A DNA stretch of 64,000 nucleotides from Sediminibacterium sp. (lineage in GTDB: Bacteria; Bacteroidota; Bacteroidia; Chitinophagales; Chitinophagaceae). The stretch's first letter is position 1; every line of letters begins with the position of its first letter. Location: assembly GCA_017983845.1 (NCBI GenBank), contig JAGOAO010000002.1:62001-126000 (forward strand). The letters are read 5' to 3'. This document shows, piece after piece, positions 54,108 to 63,966 of the stretch. The translations under genes and the position numbers were made by a program. The notes under the pieces are model-generated. The model was not told the DNA's origin, ran no database searches, and worked only from the letters and a program-made list of their open reading frames with translations.

Positions 54108-55661
54108 ATGAAAAAAATAGTAATAGGATTTTTAGTATTCGCAAGCCTTTCCGTACAAGCACAAAGTCCAGATGATGGATTAAGATTGTCTTGGTTTGCA
54201 CCCAACGGAACACCACGTAGTAATGCATTAGGCGGGGCCATGGGCTCATTAGGTGGCGATTTATCTGCGGCACATATTAATCCAGCTGGTTTAGGTTTTT
54301 ATAAATCAAGTGAATTATTAGTGACTAGCAAGTATTTGAAAACTGAATCTGATTTTAATTATAGAGGTACTACAACAAGTACGTCTAAGTCTTTATCTAC
54401 GCTAGGCAATATTGGCATTGTGTTTGCAGATGGAAGAAAAAACAGGGGTTATTCTAGCACCGCTTTTTCAATCAGTTTCACACAAATTGCAGATTACAAT
54501 AGCAGACAAAGATTTAAAGGGGCGAACAATTTTAGCAGTTATTCTGAGAAATTCTTGGAGGAATTGTATTACGACAATGCAAGCATGAGTGCCGCAGAAA
54601 ACAATTATATCTTCGGAAGCTCATTGGCCTTTAGATCTTATTTAGTAGATACCATTGCAGATGCCAATGGAAATCTAGCCGGCTATCAAAGTTTAGTACC
54701 AATTTCAAGTGGCGTAAACCAAACATTTGATTCCTATACTAGTGGAAGCTCGAATGAATTGACTTTTGGCTGGGGAGGCAATGTGCAGGATAAATTGTAT
54801 TTAGGTGCTAGCATCGTTTTGCCAATTGTGAATTTTAATCGTTCATTACAAGTATCTGAAACTGATTATACCCCTACCAACACATCGAACCAATTTGGAG
54901 GCTTTGTCTTCAATGAAGATTTTAGTTCTAAGGGTTGGGGTATTGGTGCCAAGTTCGGTATCATTTATAAACCTGAATCTTTTTTACGTTTAGGCTTTGC
55001 ATTGCATACGCCACAGTTAATTAGCTTTAGAGATAAACTATCTGCTGAAATTACAACAAACACGGAGTCTTATGCAGGAACTATTTCTGTGGGATCTGGC
55101 GAATTAAACAATGGTATGGCTGGCGTAAGAGAATATACTGTTGCGACTCCTACCAAAGCTACTTTTAGTGGTAGTTACTTTTTTGCGAGTCCAGGTAAAC
55201 CAACACAGCCATTGGGCTTTATTAGCGCTGATATTGAGTGGGTAAATTATGCTGGCACAAGATTCTATGCAAACGATTTTGACCAAGCATCTGCCGATTA
55301 TTATGACGACTTGAACGCCACCATGAAAGCGACTTATAAAAATAATTTTAATTTTAGAATTGGTTCTGAAATTAAATTAACAAGCAACTGGATGGCAAGA
55401 GCTGGTACTGCTTATTATGGCAGCCCTTACAAAAATGAGTTTGCAGACGAGAACGGTAAAACATTGGTTACCCCTTCTCGCTTCATTGTATCTGGAGGTA
55501 TTGGGTACAGAACAAATAAATACTTTTTGGACTTCACTATTTCTAGTGCAACCAATAAAGATGCAGTGGTTCCTTATCGCTTAATTGATAAACCAAGTCC
55601 TATTGCAGTACAAAATAGCAATGCTATTTTATTCAATATTGGATACGGCATAAGATTCTAA
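54108..55661 (+). CDS. OmpP1/FadL-like outer-membrane transporter
   Basis: The 517-residue protein has a signal peptide (MKKIVIGFLVFASLSVQAQ) and the OmpP1/FadL barrel style: a conserved N-terminal hatch APNGTPRSNALGGAMGSLGGDLSAAHINPAGLGFYKSSELL (the NPAG motif of hydrophobic-substrate channels), then many aromatic beta strands, ending IGYGIRF. It probably takes up hydrophobic compounds. It could also be a PorV-like protein; the NPAG motif is shared. It is followed by a strong terminator. Confidence 0.88.
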   Translation: MKKIVIGFLVFASLSVQAQSPDDGLRLSWFAPNGTPRSNALGGAMGSLGGDLSAAHINPAGLGFYKSSELLVTSKYLKTESDFNYRGTTTSTSKSLSTLGNIGIVFADGRKNRGYSSTAFSISFTQIADYNSRQRFKGANNFSSYSEKFLEELYYDNASMSAAENNYIFGSSLAFRSYLVDTIADANGNLAGYQSLVPISSGVNQTFDSYTSGSSNELTFGWGGNVQDKLYLGASIVLPIVNFNRSLQVSETDYTPTNTSNQFGGFVFNEDFSSKGWGIGAKFGIIYKPESFLRLGFALHTPQLISFRDKLSAEITTNTESYAGTISVGSGELNNGMAGVREYTVATPTKATFSGSYFFASPGKPTQPLGFISADIEWVNYAGTRFYANDFDQASADYYDDLNATMKATYKNNFNFRIGSEIKLTSNWMARAGTAYYGSPYKNEFADENGKTLVTPSRFIVSGGIGYRTNKYFLDFTISSATNKDAVVPYRLIDKPSPIAVQNSNAILFNIGYGIRF

Positions 55662-55698
55662 TGCAGTCAAGCATTTAAAACGCCTTCAAGATATCAAT

Positions 55699-55732
55699 AA
55701 AAAAGGGCCTTCCAATTGGAAGGCCCTTTTTT
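55699..55732. terminator. Strong bidirectional terminator
   Basis: A 15-bp perfect stem (55699-55713 with 55718-55732) AAAAAAGGGCCTTCC/GGAAGGCCCTTTTTT with an AATT loop, between the convergent FadL-like and M16 genes. Confidence 0.93.
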
Positions 55733-55751
55733 ATTTAAGTACCACACTTAA

Positions 55752-57818
55752 TTACTTTAAGTCTTCTACTTTCAATCCTTGATTCACTTTAATATCTGAA
55801 TACTTGACATTTAATTTAAACTGGCCTAAGTCCAAAATCTCCTCGTTGGCTATTTGAACACCCCCAACAGATTTATAGTCTTTAAAAAATTGTTGTTGTG
55901 TAACTGAGCCTCTTCCAGGTACTTCCTGTGTGGTTGCTACTTTCGCTAATAAGAAAGTCTTGCTATCATAAAAACGGTGAGACACTTTACCAGATGGTGT
56001 AGTTACTTCAAGGTCAATTACCTCTGCCCCTTCAATTTTATCTGCACCAGCAATCTTTAGTTTATAGCCATTTTTTACAAAAATTGTTTCAGGATGTAAG
56101 CTTGCAGTTTCATTTAAGCTTTCTTTTACATCTTCTGTAATTGGCGCTTCCATACCTTGTTGCGCAACACTATACTTGCCATTGACTACCGCTTGCTTTG
56201 AAACAACCATACCACCCATAGACATCGTTACAATTGCGTTACCAGGCAATACCTTGGTTTGAATCATTTCAATTTCACGCCCCATTAAAGCAGCTTTACC
56301 TTTGTATTGAATATCTTTTACACTATTCAGTGCAGCTTGTCCACCCAATGCAGCAATTGCTTTATCCATTAATACTGCTGGTGTTAAAGAGGCATCTGCT
56401 TTCGCTTCTACTGGCGCAGCAATTTCATTGCCCTCTATATCAAAATATTTCACTGGGCCATACTTCTCTAAACCCTTTGCAATTTGTTTTGCATTGCCTA
56501 CAATCACAATATGCATTTGATTGGTGTTCATAAATAATTGAGCCACTTCTTTCACTTTAGTCGCGTCAACAGCTGCAAGATTGGTTAAGTATTTTTGATA
56601 ATAATCTGCAGGCATTTTATTTCGTGCAATATTCAAAGCAAAATTGGCAATGGTTGCAGGATTTTCCAATGACCTTGCGAATCCACCAGATAAATAATTT
56701 TTCATTCTACTCAGTTCAACATCCCCTACTTGTTCGTTTCTAAGGGTATTGATTTCACGCAATAATTCTTGTACAGAACTATCTGTTTTGTCATTTCTTA
56801 CAGATGCTTCTGCTTGAAAAATACCAATTTGACGACTTGGATTTAGAGAAGAATATGCTCCATAAGTAAATGCATGTTTTTCACGCAAGTTGGCAAACAA
56901 ACGACCAGAGAATCCTCCACCCAATATATTATTCATCACCGAACCCGCTATTGCATTGGCAGACCCTGGATATAAATCAACAGAAGAAGCAATAGTTACC
57001 ACACTTTGTACACTAGAAGGTCTATCTACAATTGCCACATATGTTTGAGCTGGCTTAGCTGGTTTTGCAAAATCTTGTTTTGCAACCACTCCTTTTTTCC
57101 ATGCACCAAAACTTTTTTCTGCTAAAGCTTTAGCAGTCGCTGGCTCTATATCTCCAACAAATACTAAATATGCACTGTTCGGTTTCCAGTAAGTGCTTAA
57201 AAACGATTTAACATCATTTAAGCTCACTTGATTTACTGTTTTAGTTGTCATGATTTCGCCATAAGGATGACTTGCACCATACACTAATTTTTTAACCACA
57301 TTGCCCGCGATGGCATCTGCATCGTCTTTATTAGATTCAATCCCTGACAATACTTGTTTACGTATTTTCTCTAATTCCTCACTTGTCAATGCTGGCTGTA
57401 AAACCACTTCTGCCATTAAATTCATTAAAGCAGGAAAATTGGTCTTTAATGCACTCACAGAAGCAGATTGGCTTGAAGTAGACAAACTACCTCCTAAAAA
57501 CTCCACTGCTTCATCTAATACTGCTTTTGATTTTGTTACTGTACCTCTTTTTAACAATTGTCCAGCCATATCAGCTACACCTGCCTTATCCCCTTCTGCA
57601 AAGCCATCATAGTCCAATGCCAAAGTTGCACTCACCTGCGGCAATTTGGTGTTTTTTACAACAAATACTTGCAATCCATTGGCTAATGTAAATTTAACTG
57701 GATCACCCACTTGAATGATCGGCGCTTTGCCCGGCGCAGGTGCTTTTGAACGATCAATTGATTGTGCCAAAGAAACCAATGGCAAAATGAATATAAAAGA
57801 ATAGAATATTTTTTTCAT
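55752..57818 (-). CDS. M16-family peptidase-like protein without zinc motif, with C-terminal extra domain
   Basis: The 688-residue exported protein (signal peptide MKKIFYSFIFILPLVSLAQ) has two M16 domains up to about residue 480: FTLANGLQVFVVKNTKLPQVSATLAL is the typical N-terminus, but the HxxEH position reads DMAGQLLKR, so it has no zinc site. A further 200 residues (from LGGQAALNSVKDIQYKGKAAL) resemble LolA-like or DUF4292 beta-domains. It is likely the inactive partner of the active M16 peptidase 36 nt upstream, as in known M16 heterodimers. ATG 57818 fits the signal peptide; an upstream in-frame start at 57854 adds twelve residues. Confidence 0.9.
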   Translation of the reverse strand: MKKIFYSFIFILPLVSLAQSIDRSKAPAPGKAPIIQVGDPVKFTLANGLQVFVVKNTKLPQVSATLALDYDGFAEGDKAGVADMAGQLLKRGTVTKSKAVLDEAVEFLGGSLSTSSQSASVSALKTNFPALMNLMAEVVLQPALTSEELEKIRKQVLSGIESNKDDADAIAGNVVKKLVYGASHPYGEIMTTKTVNQVSLNDVKSFLSTYWKPNSAYLVFVGDIEPATAKALAEKSFGAWKKGVVAKQDFAKPAKPAQTYVAIVDRPSSVQSVVTIASSVDLYPGSANAIAGSVMNNILGGGFSGRLFANLREKHAFTYGAYSSLNPSRQIGIFQAEASVRNDKTDSSVQELLREINTLRNEQVGDVELSRMKNYLSGGFARSLENPATIANFALNIARNKMPADYYQKYLTNLAAVDATKVKEVAQLFMNTNQMHIVIVGNAKQIAKGLEKYGPVKYFDIEGNEIAAPVEAKADASLTPAVLMDKAIAALGGQAALNSVKDIQYKGKAALMGREIEMIQTKVLPGNAIVTMSMGGMVVSKQAVVNGKYSVAQQGMEAPITEDVKESLNETASLHPETIFVKNGYKLKIAGADKIEGAEVIDLEVTTPSGKVSHRFYDSKTFLLAKVATTQEVPGRGSVTQQQFFKDYKSVGGVQIANEEILDLGQFKLNVKYSDIKVNQGLKVEDLK

Positions 57819-57854
57819 AAAATTAATTTTGTAAGCGTTACTCGAATCGCTCAA

Positions 57855-59183
57855 TTACTTAGTGGTTGGTTTTTCTTTCGGTAAATAATACAGCACAATC
57901 CTATTGTCTTTATTTAAATACTTTTTAGCCACATTCAACACATCTTGTCGAGTCACTTTATTGTATTTCTCTAATTCTGTATTGATCAAATTGGCGTCAC
58001 CAAAATAAACCTCATTGTTGGCTAAACTTTCTGCGATACCAGCCATAGTAGCATTACCTGTCACCAATTGAGTGGTGATTTGGTTCTTCACTTTTTGAAA
58101 CTCTCGCTCACCTACCAATTCCGTTTTTAATTGATTGATCACGGTGTCCATACTTTGTTCTAAGGTTTCAATTTTTACACCCATATTGGCAATAGCCAAC
58201 GCAATAAATAATCCTTCGTCTTCATTAAAGAATGGAACAGATTGCGCAGCTGCAGCTTGTTGTTTTTTATCCACCAAGGCTTTATTCATTCTAGAAGACT
58301 CTCCGCCAGATAATAGGGTAGACAATACATTGAATGCATAATATTCGTCCCCGCCTTGCTTTGGTGCGCGGTATGCTTGGAATACACCAGGCAATTGAAT
58401 ATTGTCATAGACTACGTCTCTTACTTCACCGCCTAAAGCAGGCTCTTTAATAGTTGGTCTTGGGATTGGACGATCTCCTTTTTTAATGGGGCCAAAATAA
58501 GCTTCAATCTTTGCTTTTAATTCCGCTTTGTTAAAATCACCAGCAATAGATAAGACACAATTGTTTGGCACATAAAATGTTTTATAGAAATTGATAAACT
58601 CATCCAACTTAGCTGCATTCAAATGGTCCATACTACCAATAGGCGACCATTGATAAGGGTGTACTTTATACGCTCTTTTTAAAACTTCTGTCAAAAAAGA
58701 ACCATAAGGACGATTGTCTACACGTTGGCGTTTTTCTTCCTTCACTACTTCACGCTGCGTGTTCACCCCAATTTGTTCAATTTTAGCATGCATCATACGC
58801 TCACTCTCTAACCATAAACCCAATTCCACTTGATTAGAAGGCAATAACTCATAATAAAAAGTACGATCCTGAGAAGTGTTGGCATTCAAAGCGCCCCCTG
58901 CATTGGTGATGTATTTATCGAACTCCCCTCTTTTAATATTTTCTGAACCTTCAAATAATAAGTGTTCGAAAAAATGGGCAAAACCAGTTCTTGCAGTGTC
59001 TTCGTTTTTGGATCCCACATGGTATAAAGTAGTCACTGCAACTACAGGAGCAGAATGATCCTCATGTAAGATCACTTTTAGCCCATTGGGTAAAGTGTAT
59101 TTTTCAAATTGAATAGCTTGTTGTGCAGTGGCTACTTGTAATAAAAGTACACCACAGAAAGCCATGCCTAGTTGGATACGCAT
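57855..59183 (-). CDS. Active M16-family zinc metallopeptidase
   Basis: The 442-residue exported protein (signal peptide ending ATAQQ) has the inverted zinc motif HxxEH as HFFEH in TGFAHFFEHLLFEGSENIKRG, with the third ligand glutamate downstream in the ESERMMHAKIEQ region. Both M16 domains are present (NAANTS-QDRTFYYELL and LSGGESSRMNKALVDKK). It probably forms a heterodimer with the following zinc-less M16 protein to degrade peptides in the periplasm. The two genes are 36 nt apart. The upstream 116 bases before miaA hold no clear promoter. Confidence 0.94.
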   Translation of the reverse strand: MRIQLGMAFCGVLLLQVATAQQAIQFEKYTLPNGLKVILHEDHSAPVVAVTTLYHVGSKNEDTARTGFAHFFEHLLFEGSENIKRGEFDKYITNAGGALNANTSQDRTFYYELLPSNQVELGLWLESERMMHAKIEQIGVNTQREVVKEEKRQRVDNRPYGSFLTEVLKRAYKVHPYQWSPIGSMDHLNAAKLDEFINFYKTFYVPNNCVLSIAGDFNKAELKAKIEAYFGPIKKGDRPIPRPTIKEPALGGEVRDVVYDNIQLPGVFQAYRAPKQGGDEYYAFNVLSTLLSGGESSRMNKALVDKKQQAAAAQSVPFFNEDEGLFIALAIANMGVKIETLEQSMDTVINQLKTELVGEREFQKVKNQITTQLVTGNATMAGIAESLANNEVYFGDANLINTELEKYNKVTRQDVLNVAKKYLNKDNRIVLYYLPKEKPTTK

Positions 59184-59299
59184 AGATAGATTGTTTAAAT
59201 GTTATGACAATAAATTTAAGTAGAAAAATGCTATTTCAACTAAGTATTTATACCTAATTCAAAATAGGAAACTAAGGGATGATGAACTTAGAAGATAGC

Positions 59300-60160
59300 C
59301 TAGGTCCATTGGATACTGGCATCTTTCTTAAACCAAGTCATTTGCCTTTTAGCATAATGCCTGGTATTTTGCTGGATGGCCTCTATTACTTTTTCAATAG
59401 GCTGTTCGCCTTTAAAATAAGGCACCCATTCTTGGTAACCTACCGTCTGCAATGCATTTAGATGAAATTGAGGAAGCAATGCTTTTACTTCTGCCTCCAA
59501 TCCCATTTCAACCATTTGTACCACCCGTTGATTGATACGCTCATACAATTGCGCCCTTGGCATTTCAAGTCCTATTTTTTGTATTGCAAATGGTCTTGGC
59601 TTTTTTTGCTGCTGTTGAAAATGCAGGATGGATTGGCCTGTTCCTAATACTACTTCTAATGCCCTTGATAATCTTTGTGCATTTTGTTTTTCTCCTAAAT
59701 CGGCAGCTGACCAATAGCGTGGATCTAATGCTTCCACTTGTCCTTGCAACCATGCTAAACCATTATTGGATACCTCTTTTTGAATTTGAAGTCTTATCAC
59801 TGGGTCAATCGCTGGAATCGCATCCATCCCTTCTGCAAATGCTTTAATATATAAGCCGGTACCCCCAACCATCACCACTGATCCATATTGCGCTAGTAAT
59901 TCCTCTGTTTTATTGAATGCATATTCCTCAAAAATGCCCGCATTGACTGTTTCATGAATCGAGTGGCTTGCAATAAAATGATGCGGCACCGTGGACAACT
60001 CTGCCTCTGATGGCCTTGCTACACCAATATTTAATTCTTTGTAACACTGCCTCGCATCGGCAGAAATAATTTCGGTCTTTAATTTTTGCGCTAATTCAAT
60101 CGCATATTTTGTCTTTCCAACTGCGGTTGGACCAACAACAATATAAACAGTGGGCTTCAA
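59300..60160 (-). CDS. miaA: tRNA dimethylallyltransferase
   Basis: MiaA (286 residues) adds the isopentenyl group to A37 of tRNAs reading UNN codons. The Walker A is GPTAVGKTKYAIELAQ; the substrate loop is SADARQCYKELNIGVARPS (the usual SADSRQ has Ala for Ser here), then FEEYAFNKTEELLAQYGSVVMVGGTGLYIKAF and the C-terminal GYQEWVPYF. It lies 18 nt after the pRiA4b-like gene on the same strand. Confidence 0.95.
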   Translation of the reverse strand: MKPTVYIVVGPTAVGKTKYAIELAQKLKTEIISADARQCYKELNIGVARPSEAELSTVPHHFIASHSIHETVNAGIFEEYAFNKTEELLAQYGSVVMVGGTGLYIKAFAEGMDAIPAIDPVIRLQIQKEVSNNGLAWLQGQVEALDPRYWSAADLGEKQNAQRLSRALEVVLGTGQSILHFQQQQKKPRPFAIQKIGLEMPRAQLYERINQRVVQMVEMGLEAEVKALLPQFHLNALQTVGYQEWVPYFKGEQPIEKVIEAIQQNTRHYAKRQMTWFKKDASIQWT

Positions 60161-60178
60161 AATGAATGTATAATTAAA

Positions 60179-60790
60179 TTAAAATGCTTCCGAACTATCA
60201 TCAAACATGCCACCATCATCACTATCTGATGTATCTTGATCGTCATCGTCCTCTGCGTCGTCATCGGCGGCACCAGCGTCCTCGCCCTCTTCTCCAAATC
60301 CATCCTGCGCTTCTGTTAAATCATACTTCTCTTCAATGTCTGTGAAATTAGGCCCCAGTAAACCCTTGGTGCCATATTGCATTGGACCCACCCCTTCAAT
60401 TCTTGAAACCATAGGATAGGTTTGTTCCATATCTGCATCGGCATTTTTAATCACTTGAATCAATTGAATTAAAAAGGTCCATGATTTTGCAAAATCATAT
60501 ACATAAACAAATTGCTGATTGGTATCTAAAATCTCCGAACCTATGACCACTTCTTCCATCATCAACGGAGGTACGATATATTCTTTTTCGTAAACTGCTT
60601 TACTGATTTCTCTACCTCTCTGCCATTTTTCATTGCTTCTAAAAAAAGTAGCGTCATGTTTTTCATCAAACTCAAATGACTTTAAAATGATCTGGTGTAG
60701 ATCGATAAAATGTTGTGTGTGCTTCACCAATACATCTCTATAAATCGCATCGTCCTCTTCCCAAGAAATTCTAAATTTTAAAATGGCCAT
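60179..60790 (-). CDS. Plasmid pRiA4b ORF3-like protein with acidic tail
   Basis: The 203-residue protein matches the pRiA4b ORF3 family, often called 'IS1096 element passenger TnpR' in databases: MAILKFRISWEEDDAIYRDVLVKHTQHFIDLHQIILKSFEFD and FVYVYDFAKSWTFLIQLIQVIKNADADMEQTYP. The last 50 residues are almost entirely Asp, Glu, Ala and Ser. The function is unknown. There is no insertion sequence around it. It sits between two tRNA enzymes (miaA and CCA transferase) on one strand, which suggests, without proof, a role linked to RNA or nucleic acids. Confidence 0.8.
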   Translation of the reverse strand: MAILKFRISWEEDDAIYRDVLVKHTQHFIDLHQIILKSFEFDEKHDATFFRSNEKWQRGREISKAVYEKEYIVPPLMMEEVVIGSEILDTNQQFVYVYDFAKSWTFLIQLIQVIKNADADMEQTYPMVSRIEGVGPMQYGTKGLLGPNFTDIEEKYDLTEAQDGFGEEGEDAGAADDDAEDDDDQDTSDSDDGGMFDDSSEAF

Positions 60791-60846
60791 TTTGGTGATT
60801 TTGAAACGCTAAATTAGTATTTATTAGCTTGATTATAAAGCATTTT

Positions 60847-62265
60847 TTATGCAATCGGATGCAATCCAATTTTGGCTGCTTCTGCTATCATATATTGATA
60901 GGCCGCTTCATAGTTATTAGGGATAATCCCATCTAAAATGGCTTCTCGAATGGCGTCTTTGACAATGCCCACTTGTTTGGATGGGGGGATATTGAAAATC
61001 TGCATAATCATCTCACCAGTAATAGGAGGTTGCCAGTTACGCATTTGGTCTTTTTCCTCTACTTCAATGATTCTGGCTTTCACCATTTCAAAACCCTGTA
61101 AATACCTCTTTACCTTTAATTTATTCTTACTGGTGATATCGGCAGAACACAATAACATCAGAGACTCTATGTCTTCTCCTGCATCAAATAGCAACCTTCT
61201 AATAGCGCTATCTGTTACGTTTTCCTTGGTCAATGAAATTGGACGTAAATGCAACGCCACTAATTTTTGCACCATTTTCATGTGTTCATTCAGCGGCAGT
61301 TTCAATTGTGTAAAAATCTTAGGCACCATCCTTGCACCCACTACTTCATGCCCGTGAAAAGTCCATCCAAAACCAGTTTCAAATCTTTTTGTATTGGGCT
61401 TGGCGATATCATGCAACAATGCCGCCCACCTCAACCAAACATCTTGAGTATGTTCTGCTATATTATCTAGTACCTGTAAAGTATGTGAAAAATTATCTTT
61501 ATGACCAATGCCATCCAATGTTTCAGCCCCTTCCAATTTTAATAAGACGGGGAAAATTTGCGTCAATAATCCAGCATCTTTTAATAAATACCAACCCTTA
61601 GAAGGCTGTTTGCTTTTCATTATTTTTTGCAACTCATCCGTAATTCTTTCTTGTGAAACAATTTTAATGCGATCGGCCATTTGCTGTATCGCTTTAAAAG
61701 TTTGATCCTCAATCACAAAATCTAATTGTGTAGCAAAACGAATTGCACGCATCATTCTTAAAGGATCATCATCAAATGTTTGCTCTGGTGCTAGTGGCGT
61801 TCTAATGATTTTTAATTCCAAATCAGCAAGGCCATTAAAAGGATCTAATAATGCACCAAAATTGGCAGCACTTAAGTCAATCGCCATGGCGTTGATGGTG
61901 AAATCTCTTCTATTCTGATCGTCTATTAATGTACCCGGTTCCACGCTAGGATTCCTACTTTCTCTTGTATAGGATTCCCTACGTGCACCTACAAATTCAA
62001 TTTCAATATCTGTTAATTTTACCTGTGCTGTCCCATAAGTTTTGAATAAGGAAACGGGCGGCTTCGGGCTAAATTGATTCGCGAAAGTAGTGGCCAATTG
62101 TAAGCCATCACCAATGCAAACAATGTCAATGTCTTTTGTATTTCTGTTTAATATTTTATCACGCACAAATCCGCCTACTGCATACGCAGGTATATTCAAT
62201 TTAGCAGCAGCTTCACCAGCGATTGCTAAAAGCTCTTTTTCTTTTGTGGTGAGTTCAATCAACAT
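60847..62265 (-). CDS. CCA-adding tRNA nucleotidyltransferase with HD domain
   Basis: The 472-residue protein has the class II nucleotidyltransferase head (AYAVGGFVRDKILNRNTKDIDIVCIGD, catalytic DxD; RRDFTINAMAIDLSA), the RNA-binding neck, and a C-terminal HD phosphohydrolase domain with LRWAALLHDIAKPNTKRF. It repairs or completes the 3' CCA of tRNA. TACTTTTG at 62278-62271 lies 5 nt before its ATG, but no -33 element is seen. Confidence 0.94.
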   Translation of the reverse strand: MLIELTTKEKELLAIAGEAAAKLNIPAYAVGGFVRDKILNRNTKDIDIVCIGDGLQLATTFANQFSPKPPVSLFKTYGTAQVKLTDIEIEFVGARRESYTRESRNPSVEPGTLIDDQNRRDFTINAMAIDLSAANFGALLDPFNGLADLELKIIRTPLAPEQTFDDDPLRMMRAIRFATQLDFVIEDQTFKAIQQMADRIKIVSQERITDELQKIMKSKQPSKGWYLLKDAGLLTQIFPVLLKLEGAETLDGIGHKDNFSHTLQVLDNIAEHTQDVWLRWAALLHDIAKPNTKRFETGFGWTFHGHEVVGARMVPKIFTQLKLPLNEHMKMVQKLVALHLRPISLTKENVTDSAIRRLLFDAGEDIESLMLLCSADITSKNKLKVKRYLQGFEMVKARIIEVEEKDQMRNWQPPITGEMIMQIFNIPPSKQVGIVKDAIREAILDGIIPNNYEAAYQYMIAEAAKIGLHPIA

Positions 62266-62278
62266 AGGCGCAAAAGTA

Positions 62279-63286
62279 CTAATCTTGTAGCACTTCTTGT
62301 AGGGGTAGATAGATTTGTTCTAATTCAATGGATTCGGCACAATTAAAATGCCCTAAAGGACATTGTTTTTTACCATGTAAGCCACAAGGTCTGCAGGGTA
62401 AAGCTTGTTTTGTCTCAATAATAAACGATGTGTCCGACAAAGGACCATAGCCAAAATCAGGGATCGTAGAACAATAGATGGCAGCAACTGGCGCATTCAC
62501 CGCAGAAGCAAAATGCATTGGAGCCGAATCATTGACATAATTTAACACTGCATTTTTTTGCAAAGCTGCCGATGCTAAAAACGAAAGTCTGCCTGCCATA
62601 TTCACTAGATTCGGCTTTTGCAATTGTTGGATAATCTGGTCATTCAAAGCTTTATCCCCTGGCCCACCTAACAAATAGATTGGACCATCAAATGGAATAG
62701 TTTGCAACAAGTTCACCCACTGATGCATGGGAAATTGTTTTGTAAACCAAACAGAAGCAGGTGCCATACATAAATAGGGTTGCGCTTGATAAGACTTCAC
62801 CATTTTTTCATCTTCAATAGACGGATACAAAGCAGGCTTTGCTTTTGGCAATGTCCCAATTGGGGCCAACAACGCATGGTTTCTTTCAATTTCATGCAAC
62901 CCATTGCCCACAGACTGATGCGCAATTGGATGTGAAAAAAGAAAAGCAAATGGATTTTTATCAAACCCGATTTTCATTTTTGCACCAGACAATGCCGTCC
63001 ATAAACCGGTTGCAGCATAGCGTTGCACATTCACCACCGCATCAAATTTATTTTTCCTGATTGCAAAAAGTAACTGCAACCAATGCCCATATTTATTTTG
63101 TTGTTTATCCCACACCAATACCTGATCTAAAAATGGATGTGCTTTAAACAATGCTTCATTGCCTTTTCTAACTAAAATGGATATCGCTGTATTCGGATTT
63201 TTTTGATGCAAGGATTCCAATAAAGCTGTTGCCAACACTACATCTCCAATAAAAGCAGTCTGTATGACCAATATTTTTTGTTGCAT
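62279..63286 (-). CDS. Glycosyltransferase family 9 (ADP-heptose:LPS heptosyltransferase-like)
   Basis: The 335-residue protein has the GT9 features ILVIQTAFIGDVVLATALLESLHQKNP, LYLLGGPGDKALNDQII-like donor loop and NDSAPMHFASAVNAPVAAIYCST at the C-terminal domain. It would add a heptose or similar sugar to lipopolysaccharide core from ADP-heptose at the inner face of the membrane. It ends 13 bases before the CCA gene start and starts 9 bases after tsaC. Confidence 0.93.
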   Translation of the reverse strand: MQQKILVIQTAFIGDVVLATALLESLHQKNPNTAISILVRKGNEALFKAHPFLDQVLVWDKQQNKYGHWLQLLFAIRKNKFDAVVNVQRYAATGLWTALSGAKMKIGFDKNPFAFLFSHPIAHQSVGNGLHEIERNHALLAPIGTLPKAKPALYPSIEDEKMVKSYQAQPYLCMAPASVWFTKQFPMHQWVNLLQTIPFDGPIYLLGGPGDKALNDQIIQQLQKPNLVNMAGRLSFLASAALQKNAVLNYVNDSAPMHFASAVNAPVAAIYCSTIPDFGYGPLSDTSFIIETKQALPCRPCGLHGKKQCPLGHFNCAESIELEQIYLPLQEVLQD

Positions 63287-63295
63287 TGAATTCTT

Positions 63296-63865
63296 TTAAG
63301 GGCGAATAACAATTAATTGATTTGCTTCCCATTTCACAATTGCAGAGGGTTGCTTTAGTGCTGTATTTTCTTGTTCTGTTTTTACCACATAATCCACGCC
63401 TTCTAGAATGTCAATAGAGATATCCTTAAAACACATAGGCGTAGGGAGTCCGGAAATATTTGCAGATGTACTCACAATTGGTTTCCCAAAAGCTTTCATT
63501 AATTGAAATGCAAAATTGGCTTTGCATACTCGAATAGCAATGGAGCCATCCGCTGCCACTAAATTATTAGCTAGATTTTTTGCATGGTCGTAAATGACAG
63601 TGGTTGGTTTCGAGATACCCTTAATATAATCCACCACAGTGGGCGCGGGTGCGGATACATAATTCAAAATCCATTGTTCCTCTGGCACCAAGACAATCAT
63701 CGATTTAGTATCTGCTCTTTTTTTAAGTGCAAAAATTTTAGCCACAGCTGCTGCATTGGTTGCATCACATCCAATTCCCCAAACAGTATCGGTAGGATAT
63801 AAAATGATCCCCCCATTTTTTAAGCTGTCTAAAGCACAAGCAATATCTTCTTCCAATAAATACAT
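63296..63865 (-). CDS. tsaC: L-threonylcarbamoyladenylate synthase
   Basis: The 189-residue TsaC/Sua5-type protein makes the threonylcarbamoyl-AMP used for t6A37 in tRNA. Motifs are LYPTDTVWGIGCDATNAAAVAKIFALKKRADTKSMIVLVP, GSIAIRVCKANFAFQLM and PIVSTSANISGLPTP. The start MYLLEEDIACALDSLK at 63865 fits the family; a longer frame to 63982 has an unrelated N-terminus. The C-terminal Sua5 extension is absent. Confidence 0.94.
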   Translation of the reverse strand: MYLLEEDIACALDSLKNGGIILYPTDTVWGIGCDATNAAAVAKIFALKKRADTKSMIVLVPEEQWILNYVSAPAPTVVDYIKGISKPTTVIYDHAKNLANNLVAADGSIAIRVCKANFAFQLMKAFGKPIVSTSANISGLPTPMCFKDISIDILEGVDYVVKTEQENTALKQPSAIVKWEANQLIVIRP

Positions 63866-63943
63866 GCTGCAAATTAAACATAAAGGCTTAAAGCAAGTAG
63901 TTGAATGTGTAAAAGAAAGGAATAAACTATCTCCATCAACTTG

Positions 63944-63951
63944 TATTTTTG
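63944..63951 (+). promoter_or_regulatory. -7 promoter element of the last, rightward gene
   Basis: TATTTTTG matches TAnnTTTG and lies 15 nt before the ATG at 63967. No clear -33 element is seen. Confidence 0.45.
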
Positions 63952-63966
63952 CCAAAATTGAATAAA

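Noticed and set aside
60179..60790. Possible insertion-sequence passenger gene
   Set aside because: The IS label belongs to the family name only; no transposase, inverted repeats or target duplications are seen nearby.
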